A stretch of DNA of 64,000 nucleotides from an uncultured Oscillospiraceae bacterium (GCA_910587345.1 CAJUKH010000017.1:1-64000), one strand, 5' to 3'. Counted from the stretch's first letter, positions 33,582 to 43,010 are shown. Made by a program: numbers and translations. The notes: generated by a model from the letters alone, not told the origin.

Positions 33582-34274
33582 ATGTTGAAAAAGCGCTTTA
33601 TGTCCATGCTGTTGGTGGTATCCATGCTTATGGGGTTGGGTGTGCCCTGCTTAGCTGCCCAGAGTTCTGATAGATCCCCTCAAATTATTTCCAACACTGC
33701 AAACGAGCGAGTTGCTGAAATTCAAGAGGGATGTATGCTGTACCAGGCACATTTCGACAAGCATGCTAATACCATGGTGGTGCGTACCTATCAATCTGGA
33801 ACACTTATTGAAGAAAAATTCATTGACTTAAATTGGGCTTTACAGAAAGAGCATTCTTTGCTTGCTAATATTGCTACCCCAGTACAATCAGAAACCGGTT
33901 TTGGATATTTGTTAGGTGAACCTATTAGCGACTATTCGGCTTCAGATGAACTGGTGGATAATGGAACTTATCCGTTTCATGCAATTAGAGTTAGAAACAC
34001 ATCCGTCCCTACTACGACTCAGGATTTCCGAGGGAAAGTTGATGCGATGATTGAGCATGAGAAAAATATCCGCAATTATGATAGTGAAGCAACCCTTATG
34101 CTAATTGTTGGTATTGTAACAGCTTATTTGTGTAATTATGGTACTGCCTTTACGGCCGCCGTATCCGCTGTAGGTGCATCGATAGAATCTCAGAATGAGG
34201 CGGATGAACTTGCTAAAAAGGCTAATTCTTGTGCACAGGACTTTGCCATTATGTATAGCAATAGGGTCAAATGA
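33582..34274 (+). CDS. Secreted protein with hydrophobic C-terminal segment
   Basis: A 230-residue protein with a signal peptide (MLKKRFMSMLLVVSMLMGLG, cleavage near CLAAQ). A polar middle part precedes a long hydrophobic stretch near residues 170-200 (TLMLIVGIVTAYLC then AAVSAVGAS). AAAGGATG precedes the ATG. Size, signal and hydrophobic tail recall large class III-like bacteriocins such as geobacillin 26, but homology is not established. Low GC; followed by a small membrane protein. Confidence 0.7.
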   Translation: MLKKRFMSMLLVVSMLMGLGVPCLAAQSSDRSPQIISNTANERVAEIQEGCMLYQAHFDKHANTMVVRTYQSGTLIEEKFIDLNWALQKEHSLLANIATPVQSETGFGYLLGEPISDYSASDELVDNGTYPFHAIRVRNTSVPTTTQDFRGKVDAMIEHEKNIRNYDSEATLMLIVGIVTAYLCNYGTAFTAAVSAVGASIESQNEADELAKKANSCAQDFAIMYSNRVK

Positions 34275-34277
34275 GAG

Positions 34278-34580
34278 GTGATAGAAATACTCACACCATG
34301 GACAACTCAGCTTATTTTTTGCTTCATTCTTAATCACATTTTTTATTATGTTCTTAATAAGTTTAGATGCCAAAATGGCTTTTTGTCGATTAGTATTAGG
34401 CTAATTTATGCCATCTTTCTAATTACGGTATTACTATCCTTTAATGCAGAAATCCTCTTCATCAAATTATGTATTATAGATTTGTTGGGAGAGGAAATTC
34501 AATTTGATCCTCAAAAATTGCCTCGATACATAAAAGTATTCATTATAATTCTCCTTTTGTTTACCCTCACCCTCCAGTGA
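34278..34580 (+). CDS. Small multi-pass membrane protein
   Basis: A 100-residue very hydrophobic protein with about three membrane segments, AT-rich like the gene before it. The only listed start is a GTG four bases after the previous stop, with GAGAGG too close to it, so the true start is uncertain. As the partner of a secreted protein it could be an immunity or export component; this is inference. Confidence 0.5.
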   Translation: MIEILTPWTTQLIFCFILNHIFYYVLNKFRCQNGFLSISIRLIYAIFLITVLLSFNAEILFIKLCIIDLLGEEIQFDPQKLPRYIKVFIIILLLFTLTLQ

Positions 34581-34881
34581 GACAGAGGGACGGTTAGCGT
34601 GAACCCGTCCTCCAAAAGTAAAGCAACGCAGAAGAGGGACATGGATGAAAACTAATATTGATGACAAATTTATTCATTTTGAAGATAGGCACAATTTTCT
34701 TTATAATCCTTAGTTTTTCTGTACATGGCTCCCTTAGTAAAACTTTTTTCCGTTTTATAGGATTATTCTGTTTTTGTTATGCAGAGGTGCTAAAAAATAG
34801 AAGGACAAGAACGGTTCCTCCGCCCTGCAAAAACCGGGATCGGCTCAGGATTGAGCCGATCCCGGTTTTTCCTTTTACTTT
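34581..34881. other. Intergenic region
   Basis: AT-rich DNA with a short frame near 34658-34800 (MTNLFILKIGTIFFI, hydrophobic) that lacks a good ribosome site and runs into a terminator. It may be a broken third gene of the AT-rich segment. Confidence 0.4.
34831..34870. terminator. Bidirectional terminator
   Basis: AAACCGGGATCGGCTCA, loop GGAT, exact 17-base complement, then TT. It closes the AT-rich operon and the convergent MerR gene. Confidence 0.9.
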
Positions 34882-35256
34882 TCAGCAGCGGCAGTCGCCC
34901 TTGTTCTCCGGGCCTCTGTCATAGTAGGCGATCTTGTGGTTCAGCTTTTCCAGGGATTGCCGCATCTCGGCGATCCGTTCCTGCAAAAGCTCCCGCTGGT
35001 GGACCAGCAGGGCACGGCGTTGGTCCCAGGTCTCGTCCCCCTGCTGGTTCAGCTCCACATACTCCACCAGAGCCTCGATCTGGACCCCGGCGGAGCGGAA
35101 CCATTTGATAAGCTCCACCCACTGGCAGGCGTTTTCATCATAGTCCCGCTTGCCGCCCCGGTCCCGGGGCACATCGGGGATCAAGCCGATGCGCTCGTAG
35201 TACCGAAGGGTGGTGGTGGAGATGTCATACTGCTTGCTGACCTCTGAAATCGTCAC
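34882..35256 (-). CDS. MerR family transcriptional regulator
   Basis: A 124-residue regulator with the N-terminal winged helix (TISEVSKQYDISTTTLRYYERIGLIP) and a C-terminal coiled coil ending in a Cys-containing tail (GDCRC). The GTG start at 35256 has AAGGA 5 bases upstream; an upstream ATG would add a basic extension. Its own promoter has the 19-base spacer typical of MerR targets, so autoregulation is likely. The ligand is unknown. Confidence 0.85.
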   Translation of the reverse strand: MTISEVSKQYDISTTTLRYYERIGLIPDVPRDRGGKRDYDENACQWVELIKWFRSAGVQIEALVEYVELNQQGDETWDQRRALLVHQRELLQERIAEMRQSLEKLNHKIAYYDRGPENKGDCRC

Positions 35257-35340
35257 AGTGATCCTTCTTCCTTGCTTTCGCCGTTTTCTCTTCCCCACTG
35301 GGGCTTTTCTCACTTGAAGCGATCATGCGTCACTGATGAT

Positions 35341-35371
35341 AGTCTATCATTTAGAGTAAGCTATAAGTCAA
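35341..35371 (-). promoter_or_regulatory. 19-bp-spacer promoter of the MerR gene
   Basis: TTGACT, 19 bases, TAGACT, with an imperfect dyad TAGCTTACTCTA in the spacer, the classic geometry for MerR-distorted promoters. Confidence 0.7.
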
Positions 35372-35422
35372 GGGGTTTTGCAAATTTTCTCCTTTCTCAA
35401 ACCGTTTTGTAAAACGATAAGC

Positions 35423-35459
35423 AAAGGGACGTACGGGCTTTCGGCCCATACGTCCCTTT
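35423..35459. terminator. Terminator after the large SLH gene
   Basis: AAAGGGACGTACGGGC pairs with GCCCATACGTCCCTTT (one wobble). U runs are short on both strands. Confidence 0.55.
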
Positions 35460-35466
35460 CTTCCGT

Positions 35467-38400
35467 TTACTTCAGCATGGTGAGGACCTTGGCCACCTCT
35501 CCCCTTGTCATGGGGTTATTGGGCTTCAACGTACCATCCTCATAGCCGTTGATGATTTTCTGTCCCACAAGGCTTTGGACATAGATGGCCGACCAGGAGG
35601 CCACATCGGCGTGGTCAGTGAAATTCTCCAGCTCCGCCTCGGGATAACCCCGGGGCTGGGTACGGCCTAAAATGGTCATGACCTCAGCCCGGCTGATGCC
35701 CGTATTGGGATAGAGATAGAGAACGCCGAAATCCAGGCTGCCCTTCACGATGCCCCGGTCATACATGGCCGCCACGGCGGGGACCGCCCAGGCAGGGACC
35801 GCCCCGCCGTCGGCAAAGGGAAGCTCCGCCCCTTCATACTCTGTCAGGTCCAGGCCCATCCACCGGGCCGCCATGGTGAAAAATTCCGCCCGGGTAATGT
35901 TGGCGTTGGGCTGGTAATAAAGGACCTCCCCGTCGGAAACGCCCCGGGTAACGCCCTGCTCATAGAGATAGGAGGCATAGCCCAAGGCCCAGTGCCCCTC
36001 CATGTCGGCAAAGGCCACCGTGGTGTCCCCCGGAATGTCCAGCGAGGAGCGGGCCAGATTGCCGCTGACGTCCGCCACCGTCACCGTCACCCGATGGGCG
36101 GACCGGGCCGCCGGCTCGGCCTCCTCCCCCTCCGGGATAGGCTCCGGCTGGGGCAGACGGGCGGTGAGAACGCCGGTGGCGGCGTTCCAGCTTGCCTCCA
36201 GGGGCCAACCGTCATAGGCGGCGGTAACGTCCCCATCGGCAAAGGAGCGGTCCACATTATCGCTGACGGTGGCGGTAAGGACCCCATCGGCCAGTTTCAT
36301 GTCGATGCTGGGGGCTGTCGCATCCTCCACCGCCTCGTTGGCTGTGGTCAGGTGGTCCAGCCAGAGAGTGCCGGCGGCCTTCCCCTCGCTCGAGGTAAGC
36401 CGCAGCCCGGTGACCTTCTTGGCTCCGGCGGGGATGGGCAGGAGGAGATGCCGCCAGCCCTCAAAGTCCAGAATAACGGTGTCCGGAGCCGGTACGGGGG
36501 GCTTCGAGTCCTCCTCCCCCTCCTCCAGCTCCTCCCCGGGGGCAGGTTGGGCAGGGGCTGCGTTGGGCATATCAAAGAGAATGGTCATCTCATGGCCGGA
36601 GCCGTCGCCGTAGACCCAAAGGCCCAGATATTTTTCCCCGGCGGTCAGGTCCAAATCAGCGGTCAGAGCGGCAAAGCCGTCCTCCCCCGTCTCATAATCC
36701 AGCTGTAGGCTCTGCCCGCCCATACGGACGTGGGCAAGGTCATCCGTCAGGGTGCCCTCTATGGTATCGGTGGAGGCAAAGGGACTCTCCTCCCCCTCAA
36801 AGTCCTCCAGAGGCAGGATGTGGCCGGTGACGTTCACCGGGATGGTCACCGTCTTATCCCCGGCGGTAACGGTGATCTCCCCTTCCGAGGTCTTGTCGGC
36901 GGCGGTGAAGGTCCCCTCATGGTCGATGGTACCCGCCTCCTCACTGCAAGCCCAGGTGTAACAGCCGTCCTGAGACATGAGCAGCAGATTCCGCCAGGAG
37001 GCAGCCGCCGCCAGAGAGACCTGCTGCCCCGGGTCCAGCGCCAGGGTGGACACCCGGGCACCGGTAGCTTCGTTGGTGACCACGATCTCGTCGGGGGTGC
37101 GGACGGTGGTAATGGAAGCGGTGCCGGTCAGTCGGCCCTGAGCGGCGGTGAGAATGGTGGTTCCGCCGGTCTTTCCCGCGGTAAAGGTATCCCCCTCCAC
37201 CGTGCCCTCTCCTTCGGCCTCATACCGAACATTCTCGGCCTTTCCCATCAGACGGTACCCCGTATCCACCTGATAGGCCTCCAGAGGCAGAGAGGCCCCC
37301 GCCAGAAGGATCGCATCCCCCGGCTCCACCTGAAGACAGGCGGGAACGCCGGTGGCTTTCAGTTCGGTGGTGAGGAAAATAGCGGTGGAGTTTTTCCGCT
37401 CCGAGCCGTCGGAGGGCCTGTTTACCACCGCCATGACCTCCTGCGCGGGTGTGGTGAACCCCATGGTGGTGGAGCCGCCGCCGTCCAGCCCCACCGCTTC
37501 CACACATCCCAGCTCCAACAGCCGCTGGGCCACCTGGGCGCAGCTGGCCCCAATGCTGTGGCCGGGCTGCTTTCCGTCCACGGTGTAGAAGAGCACGGTG
37601 CCGTCGGCCTTGATGCCGATGGCGGTGCGGGCCGTACGCTCAGCGCTGAGATTCGGTCCCAGCTGGCCGTTGTCCAGAAGCCGGTACATGGCCCCCAGGG
37701 CCTCTGTGGCCTCCTCCCAGCGGGCATCCTCGCTGGTGATGTCGATATCCACCCGGTCCCCCGGCTGGAGGGAGCGGAGCATATTCAGCGTCCCCTCATC
37801 ATCCCTGGCGTTCATGGTCAGCACAAAACATCCTTCGGGAATGGGGTTCGCGCCTGCCGCTTCGGAGACGTAATCCACCACGCAGCTGACTCTTCCGCCG
37901 ATCTTCAGCTCCTCACTCAGCGTCAGCGCCCGGCCCAGACCGGTCTCCTCTGCCAGAAGGACCGGGTCTTCCGGGTCCATCTCCCGCAGGGGGAGGGACA
38001 CCGGCGTTTCGGCGGGAGCGGGGGTGGAGTCGCCTTCCGGGGCGGGAGCGGCGGCTCCCGCCGAATCCTCACCTTCCTCCCCTTCCGGAAGGTCATTCGC
38101 ATCCTCCGGCCCGGCCGTGGAGACCGGCTCCGGCTCGGGCTGGGGCGCAGTCTGGGGCTGGCGGGCATCAATGGCCTCCTCCACCGTCAACACCCGCAGA
38201 AATACATCCACTCCGGGAGAGGTATTCTGGGTGGTTTTTCCAAAATCGGGGGTCAGCAAGGTCAGCCCACCGCCGTCGGCGGAGCGGACCTGCCGGACCT
38301 TGTTCACCCCACCGAAAACAGTGATGCGCTCCCCCAGCATCACCGCAGAGACGTAAAGATTGGGCGTGCCCACAAAAGCGGTGCCGTCGGAGCGAAAGCC

Positions 38401-38817
38401 GATGGCAGAGTGATAGGAGGAGGAGGACCGGACCACCCCGTCTGTCACCACCATCCCCAAGGGCTGGCCGGTGGTGAGGACGTAGAAATCCCCGTTGGTG
38501 CCGCCCACCACCCGCTTCCCTTCCGCTTCCAGCGTTCTGGCCATGGCGGAGAGGGTAGCCCGGGTGAGCACCGTGTCCCCATAGGCCACGGTGGGATTCA
38601 CCGCTTCATTGGGGGTATAGGTCACATAACGCTCGGTACGCAGGTCATTGTAAGTATCGCTCCAAAAATAGCTCCGGGTGGCCGTGGTCCCTTCCGAAAG
38701 GACTGCGGTGCCGGCATGAAGGTCATGGCCCAGTGCGTCAGAGGCCAATGCAGCCTGTCCCAGCAGCAGCGACAGGGCAAGGCCCGCCGCAGAAAGTCTT
38801 TTATTCCAGTGTATCAT
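35467..38817 (-). CDS. SLH protein with phosphodiester glycosidase (NAGPA) domain
   Basis: A 1116-residue exported surface protein. After a signal peptide (to about ALAS, residue 25) lies a phosphodiester glycosidase/NAGPA-like domain (about 90-490) with GGTNGDFY and VGLDGGGSTTMG. A Pro/Glu-rich insertion (about 235-300) interrupts it. Ig-like and carbohydrate-binding-like regions follow (about 520-920), then three SLH repeats (about 940-1116). GGAGG lies 4 bases before the ATG. It probably acts on cell-surface or dietary glycophosphodiesters; the substrate is unknown. Confidence 0.85.
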   Translation of the reverse strand: MIHWNKRLSAAGLALSLLLGQAALASDALGHDLHAGTAVLSEGTTATRSYFWSDTYNDLRTERYVTYTPNEAVNPTVAYGDTVLTRATLSAMARTLEAEGKRVVGGTNGDFYVLTTGQPLGMVVTDGVVRSSSSYHSAIGFRSDGTAFVGTPNLYVSAVMLGERITVFGGVNKVRQVRSADGGGLTLLTPDFGKTTQNTSPGVDVFLRVLTVEEAIDARQPQTAPQPEPEPVSTAGPEDANDLPEGEEGEDSAGAAAPAPEGDSTPAPAETPVSLPLREMDPEDPVLLAEETGLGRALTLSEELKIGGRVSCVVDYVSEAAGANPIPEGCFVLTMNARDDEGTLNMLRSLQPGDRVDIDITSEDARWEEATEALGAMYRLLDNGQLGPNLSAERTARTAIGIKADGTVLFYTVDGKQPGHSIGASCAQVAQRLLELGCVEAVGLDGGGSTTMGFTTPAQEVMAVVNRPSDGSERKNSTAIFLTTELKATGVPACLQVEPGDAILLAGASLPLEAYQVDTGYRLMGKAENVRYEAEGEGTVEGDTFTAGKTGGTTILTAAQGRLTGTASITTVRTPDEIVVTNEATGARVSTLALDPGQQVSLAAAASWRNLLLMSQDGCYTWACSEEAGTIDHEGTFTAADKTSEGEITVTAGDKTVTIPVNVTGHILPLEDFEGEESPFASTDTIEGTLTDDLAHVRMGGQSLQLDYETGEDGFAALTADLDLTAGEKYLGLWVYGDGSGHEMTILFDMPNAAPAQPAPGEELEEGEEDSKPPVPAPDTVILDFEGWRHLLLPIPAGAKKVTGLRLTSSEGKAAGTLWLDHLTTANEAVEDATAPSIDMKLADGVLTATVSDNVDRSFADGDVTAAYDGWPLEASWNAATGVLTARLPQPEPIPEGEEAEPAARSAHRVTVTVADVSGNLARSSLDIPGDTTVAFADMEGHWALGYASYLYEQGVTRGVSDGEVLYYQPNANITRAEFFTMAARWMGLDLTEYEGAELPFADGGAVPAWAVPAVAAMYDRGIVKGSLDFGVLYLYPNTGISRAEVMTILGRTQPRGYPEAELENFTDHADVASWSAIYVQSLVGQKIINGYEDGTLKPNNPMTRGEVAKVLTMLK

Positions 38818-38900
38818 GGTTCCTCCTTGGATCGGATCTGCGGAAGGGGCTTTCGCCCGCCCCGGCAGGAATGTCGAATGGCATGGGGGACGTGCCCCCG

Positions 38901-38940
38901 AAAAAAAGAAAGCGTGCCGGGCCTGTCCCGGCACGCTTTT
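38901..38940 (-). terminator. Terminator of hemW
   Basis: AAAGCGTGCCGGG and CCCGGCACGCTTT close a 5-base loop; CTTTTTTT follows on the minus strand. Confidence 0.85.
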
Positions 38941-38993
38941 TATCATACCACACTTTGCAGGCGGTGTAAACGTCTTTCCCACGCCAAAAGCTG

Positions 38994-40208
38994 TCAGTTT
39001 TCTCCGCCCTCTCCCACGGGAGGCCGCCCGAAACGAAGTTTTGGCAATGTATTTTTCAGCGTTCCCGCCTCCTGGGCGATCAGAAGGTCGCTGATCAGCT
39101 GGTTGGAGACCAGAAATCCCTTGGGGGTCAGGTGCCAGCGGCGGTCCTTCTTGGCCGCCCAGCCCTGATGCTCATACTCCTCCAGCTTTTGCTCCAGAGG
39201 GTCAAAATTCATGGAGTACTCTCTTCTGTACTCCCACTCTTCAATGCCCCGCACCGTCCTCAGCCGGAGCATCAGATACTCCCCGCTCCGCTCCCTGCGG
39301 GGGATAAGCTCCGAGCCGTCAATGACCCTGCCCCCTTCCAGAATTCCGGTGATATACCGGTCCAGATCCCGGACAAAGGAGTACCGCCGGCCGCCGAAGT
39401 CGGAGTGGGCGCCCGGGCCAAAGCCGATATAGGGCTTGCCCAGCCAGTATTTCAGGTTATGCCGTGACTGACAGCCCGGCCGGGCAAAATTGGATATCTC
39501 ATATTGGGGATACCCCGCCTGGGCCAGCCGGTCCACCATCCAAAGGTACATATCGGCCTGAAGGTCATCATCGGGCAGCTGTTCCCCCCGCATGACACGG
39601 CCGTCCAGAGGGGTACCCGGCTCCACCTTCAGCCCGTAACAGGACAGATGCTCCGGCTTCAGGGAAAGGGCGGCCTCCACGCTTTTCCGCCAGCTTTCCA
39701 TGGTCTGTCCGGGCAGGCCGTAGATCAGGTCCAGCGAGAGATTTTTGATGCGGGCCTTCCGGGCCAGCCGTACCGCCTCCTCCACCTGGGCGGCATCGTG
39801 TAGGCGGTGGACGGCATGAAGCTCGTTGTCACAGGCCGACTGCATCCCAAGGCTCAGCCGGTTGACCCCAACCCGGCGAACGGCGGCAAGGAACTTGCCG
39901 TCAGCGCTCTCCGGATTGGCCTCACAGGTGATCTCAGCATCCCTTGTCACGTCAAAACGCCGTTTGACCTCTCCCAACACGGCGCAGATCCGTTTGCGGC
40001 CAAAGACGCTGGGAGTGCCCCCGCCGATATAGACCGTGTCCACCTGCCAGCCTTTAGCGGTGGGCGCCGTCTCTTTGATATGGGCCAAAAGGGCCTTGAG
40101 ATAGCTGTCCATGACCTCCTCCCGGCCGGGCAGGGAATAGAAGTCGCAGTAGTCACATTTGGCCCTGCAAAACGGGATATGGATATAGAGTCCCAGCTTG
40201 TCAGCCAT
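38994..40208 (-). CDS. hemW: Radical SAM heme chaperone HemW
   Basis: A 404-residue radical SAM protein. The cluster motif CRAKCDYC (about 14-21) in YIHIPFCRAKCDYCDF is typical, followed by GGGTPS and the C-terminal HemN-like domain. HemW proteins deliver heme and do not act as coproporphyrinogen dehydrogenases, and no other heme genes are nearby. ATG 40208 has AGGTGG upstream; a GTG three codons earlier is possible. Confidence 0.9.
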   Translation of the reverse strand: MADKLGLYIHIPFCRAKCDYCDFYSLPGREEVMDSYLKALLAHIKETAPTAKGWQVDTVYIGGGTPSVFGRKRICAVLGEVKRRFDVTRDAEITCEANPESADGKFLAAVRRVGVNRLSLGMQSACDNELHAVHRLHDAAQVEEAVRLARKARIKNLSLDLIYGLPGQTMESWRKSVEAALSLKPEHLSCYGLKVEPGTPLDGRVMRGEQLPDDDLQADMYLWMVDRLAQAGYPQYEISNFARPGCQSRHNLKYWLGKPYIGFGPGAHSDFGGRRYSFVRDLDRYITGILEGGRVIDGSELIPRRERSGEYLMLRLRTVRGIEEWEYRREYSMNFDPLEQKLEEYEHQGWAAKKDRRWHLTPKGFLVSNQLISDLLIAQEAGTLKNTLPKLRFGRPPVGEGGEN

Positions 40209-40278
40209 CGTTTCCACCTCGAATCACTGAACGGGGACCTGCCGGACTGGCAAGGTACGGTCCCCTCTGCTGTATATT

Positions 40279-40307
40279 ATTTTAACACAATCCCCGCCCT
40301 TTGAAAA
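40279..40307 (-). promoter_or_regulatory. Promoter of hemW
   Basis: TTTTCA, 17 bases, TAAAAT on the minus strand. The 5' leader contains a GGGGACC/GGTCCCC hairpin (about 40234-40264). Confidence 0.6.
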
Positions 40308-40439
40308 GTCCTTTTCCCCTCCCGCCCTCACTTTGCAAAAATTTACTTCCCCCTTGCCCCCTTCCGCCATAAACTGGTAGGGGCGCCTTCCCGCCGGGCA
40401 CGGCGGCACATTCTTCGCCCCAGAACAAGGAGGTTCTCT

Positions 40440-41630
40440 ATGAAATTTCTCAAAAGCCTGCCCGCCCGGCTGCTGCTGGGCATCCTCCTGGGCATCGCCC
40501 TGGGACTCGTCCTGCCCCGGGAGGTCATGGAGGTGGTGGTGACCCTGAAGTACATTCTGGGCCAGATCATCACCTTCTGTGTGCCCCTCATCATCATCGG
40601 CTTCATTGCCCCCTCCATCACCAAGTTGGGGGGCAGCGCTACCCGGCTGCTGGGGGCAGCTGTGGCCCTGGCCTATGTCTCCAGCATTCTGGCCGCCTTC
40701 CTCTCCATGGGAGCGGGATACACCATCATCCCCCATCTGCACATCGCCGATGCGGTGGAGGGGCTGCGGGAACTGCCCGGGGTGGCCTTCCAGTTGGACA
40801 TCCCCCAAATCATGCCCGTCATGTCGGCCCTGGTCCTCTCCCTGCTGCTGGGTCTTGCCGCCGTGTGGACCAAGGCCCGGTCCCTGTCCGCCCTGCTGAT
40901 GGAATTTCAGGCCATGGTGCTGGAGATGGTAAAGCGGGTCATTATCCCCCTGCTCCCCTTCTATATCGCCGCCACCTTCTGCACCCTTGCATGGGAAGGC
41001 TCCATCACCAGGCAGCTGCCCGTCTTTCTGGCGGTGATCCTTATCGTCATGGTGGGGCACTACCTATGGCTGGCCATTCTCTATGGCGCCGCCAGCATCT
41101 ACTCCGGCCGTTCCGGGCTGGAGGTGCTGCGCCACTACGGCCCCGCCTACCTCACCGCCGTGGGCACCATGTCCTCGGCGGCCACTCTGGCGGTGGCCCT
41201 GGACTGCGCCCATCAGAGCAAAAACCTCCGCAGTGACATGGTGGACTTCGGCATCCCTCTCTTTGCCAACATCCACCTGTGCGGCTCGGTCCTTACCGAA
41301 GTGTTTTTTGTGATGACGGTCTCCCAAGTCCTCTACGGGACCCTTCCCGGTGTGGGTCCCATGGTGTTGTTCTGCCTCTTGCTGGGGATCTTCGCCATCG
41401 GCGCCCCCGGTGTGCCGGGAGGCACGGTAATGGCCTCTCTGGGCCTCATCTCCGGGGTTCTTCTCTTTGGTGACGAGGGTCTGGCCCTCATGCTGGCGGT
41501 CTTCGCCCTCCAGGACAGCTTCGGCACCGCCTGTAATGTCACCGGTGACGGAGCCTTGACCCTGATGCTCACCGGCTACGCCGAAAAGCACCACATCCGG
41601 GCGGAAAACGTCCAGAACGTAGAGCTGTGA
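40440..41630 (+). CDS. Dicarboxylate/amino acid:cation symporter (DAACS family)
   Basis: A 396-residue membrane transporter of the glutamate/aspartate symporter family (GltP/DctA-like) with about eight helices and re-entrant loops. The conserved PGVPGGTVMASLGL and DSFGTACNVTGDGAL regions are present; the family NMDGT is altered to NVTGDG. AAGGAGG precedes the ATG. A degenerate GTAGGGGCG unit lies about 60 bases upstream. Confidence 0.88.
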   Translation: MKFLKSLPARLLLGILLGIALGLVLPREVMEVVVTLKYILGQIITFCVPLIIIGFIAPSITKLGGSATRLLGAAVALAYVSSILAAFLSMGAGYTIIPHLHIADAVEGLRELPGVAFQLDIPQIMPVMSALVLSLLLGLAAVWTKARSLSALLMEFQAMVLEMVKRVIIPLLPFYIAATFCTLAWEGSITRQLPVFLAVILIVMVGHYLWLAILYGAASIYSGRSGLEVLRHYGPAYLTAVGTMSSAATLAVALDCAHQSKNLRSDMVDFGIPLFANIHLCGSVLTEVFFVMTVSQVLYGTLPGVGPMVLFCLLLGIFAIGAPGVPGGTVMASLGLISGVLLFGDEGLALMLAVFALQDSFGTACNVTGDGALTLMLTGYAEKHHIRAENVQNVEL

Positions 41631-41636
41631 CTTTTT

Positions 41637-41675
41637 CCACAATAGAGGCCGGTCAAAGGCCGGCCTCTATTGTGG
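41637..41675 (+). other. 16-bp perfect hairpin after the symporter gene
   Basis: CCACAATAGAGGCCGG, loop TCAAAGG and exact complement. There is no U run after it on the plus strand, so it may act as an mRNA 3' stabiliser or a weak terminator. Confidence 0.65.
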
Positions 41676-41775
41676 ACTCTCGCCCCGCCCCCCACGTTTC
41701 TCTCCCCACTCTCATTTGACTTTCTCCCCCCGCTGTGATACCCTTTTCCTGTCTGATGGAAAGGAGGTGTCCCCC

Positions 41776-42672
41776 ATGCGCTATCTGGAATTTCCCGTTC
41801 TCCCCGAGGAGGAGGGCAAACGGGTGGATGCCATCCTCCGCCGCCACGGCCTGTCCACCTCGGCCATCCGCCGGTCCAAGCGCCGGCCCCACGGTCTTTT
41901 GGTGGACGGAGAGGACATTTACACCAGCTATCTGGTCCACGCCGGACAGGTGGTGGCCATTCTGGCGGATGACAAGGCCCCCTCGGACATCGTCCCCAAC
42001 GACGGCCCCGTGAACATTCGATATGAGGACGATGACCTTCTGGTGGTGGACAAGCCTCCCGGACTGGCGGTCCACCCCTGCGCCGGGAGCTGGGACGACT
42101 CTCTGGGTGCCCGGCTGGTCCATTATTACCATCAGATCGGCCTGGCGGCCGACTTCCACCCGGTCCACCGGCTGGACAAGGGCACCTCGGGACTGATGGT
42201 GGTGGCCAAACACCCGGCAGCCCAGCATATTTTGACCCAGGCCCTTCACTCGGGGGATTTTCTGCGGGAGTATCTGGCGGTGTGCCGGGGCTGCCCCTCC
42301 CCCCGCTCGGGAGTCGTTGACGCCCCTCTGGGCCGCACCGATACCTCCTATATCCGGCAGGAGGTGAGGCCCGATGGCAAACCCGCCCGCACCCACTATG
42401 AGGTCATAGAGCAGGGGGAGGGGTTCTCCCTCCTCCGCCTTCGGCTGGAGACCGGGCGGACACACCAGATCCGGGTCCATATGGCCTATCTGGGCCACCC
42501 TCTGGCGGGGGACTTTCTCTACGGCACCGAGGACCCGGCCCTCATCTCCCGCCCCGCCCTCCACTCGGCAAGGCTGGAACTGAAGCAGCCCTTCACCGGG
42601 GCAAGGCTCGCCTTTGAAGCCCCCTTGCCGGAGGATATGAAGCATATCTTGGACAGGAAAAACACGGGGTAA
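41776..42672 (+). CDS. RluA family pseudouridine synthase
   Basis: A 298-residue rRNA/tRNA-modifying enzyme. The catalytic aspartate is in HRLDKGTSG (about residue 136), with the N-terminal S4-like RNA-binding part (1-80). Which uridine it modifies cannot be told. AAGGAGGTG, a near-perfect ribosome site, precedes ATG 41776; an earlier start is rejected. Confidence 0.92.
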   Translation: MRYLEFPVLPEEEGKRVDAILRRHGLSTSAIRRSKRRPHGLLVDGEDIYTSYLVHAGQVVAILADDKAPSDIVPNDGPVNIRYEDDDLLVVDKPPGLAVHPCAGSWDDSLGARLVHYYHQIGLAADFHPVHRLDKGTSGLMVVAKHPAAQHILTQALHSGDFLREYLAVCRGCPSPRSGVVDAPLGRTDTSYIRQEVRPDGKPARTHYEVIEQGEGFSLLRLRLETGRTHQIRVHMAYLGHPLAGDFLYGTEDPALISRPALHSARLELKQPFTGARLAFEAPLPEDMKHILDRKNTG

Positions 42673-43010
42673 GACATATTTTCTGTCACAAAGGCCGGCA
42701 TTGTCTGATCAGGTGGGAGGTAAAAGCGAGGCCCTTCTTCTCAGCGTGCAGGACACCGTATTCAACCCGTCCCTGCGGATGCTGGGCACCATGTTCCGCC
42801 TTGACAGCCGCATTGCGGGAGATCTTCTTGGCAGCGCCCCCAGAGAACCGACCTTCAAGTTGGTGAGGGACACCCGCTTCAGTCACGACAAGTCCCCCCG
42901 CCTTCCTGCCTTCCTGGCCCACACCATATCCGGCTCTTCCGCTCCTGCCATGCGCCTTCCGCTCCATGGGGTTTTGCATAAATTTCCCCCGCAGCTATGC
43001 AGCCGGCATA
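42673..43010. other. Intergenic region, open on both strands
   Basis: A 127-codon plus frame from TTG 42701 (LSDQVGGKSEALLLSVQDTV) and an overlapping 97-codon minus frame (42979-42686) are both open, neither with a ribosome site. The plus frame looks protein-like, but no family is recognised; it could be a gene remnant. Confidence 0.4.

Noticed and set aside
36730..39168. An 812-codon plus-strand open frame
   Set aside because: It is antisense to the large SLH gene and crosses the hemW terminator; no ribosome site or known domain.
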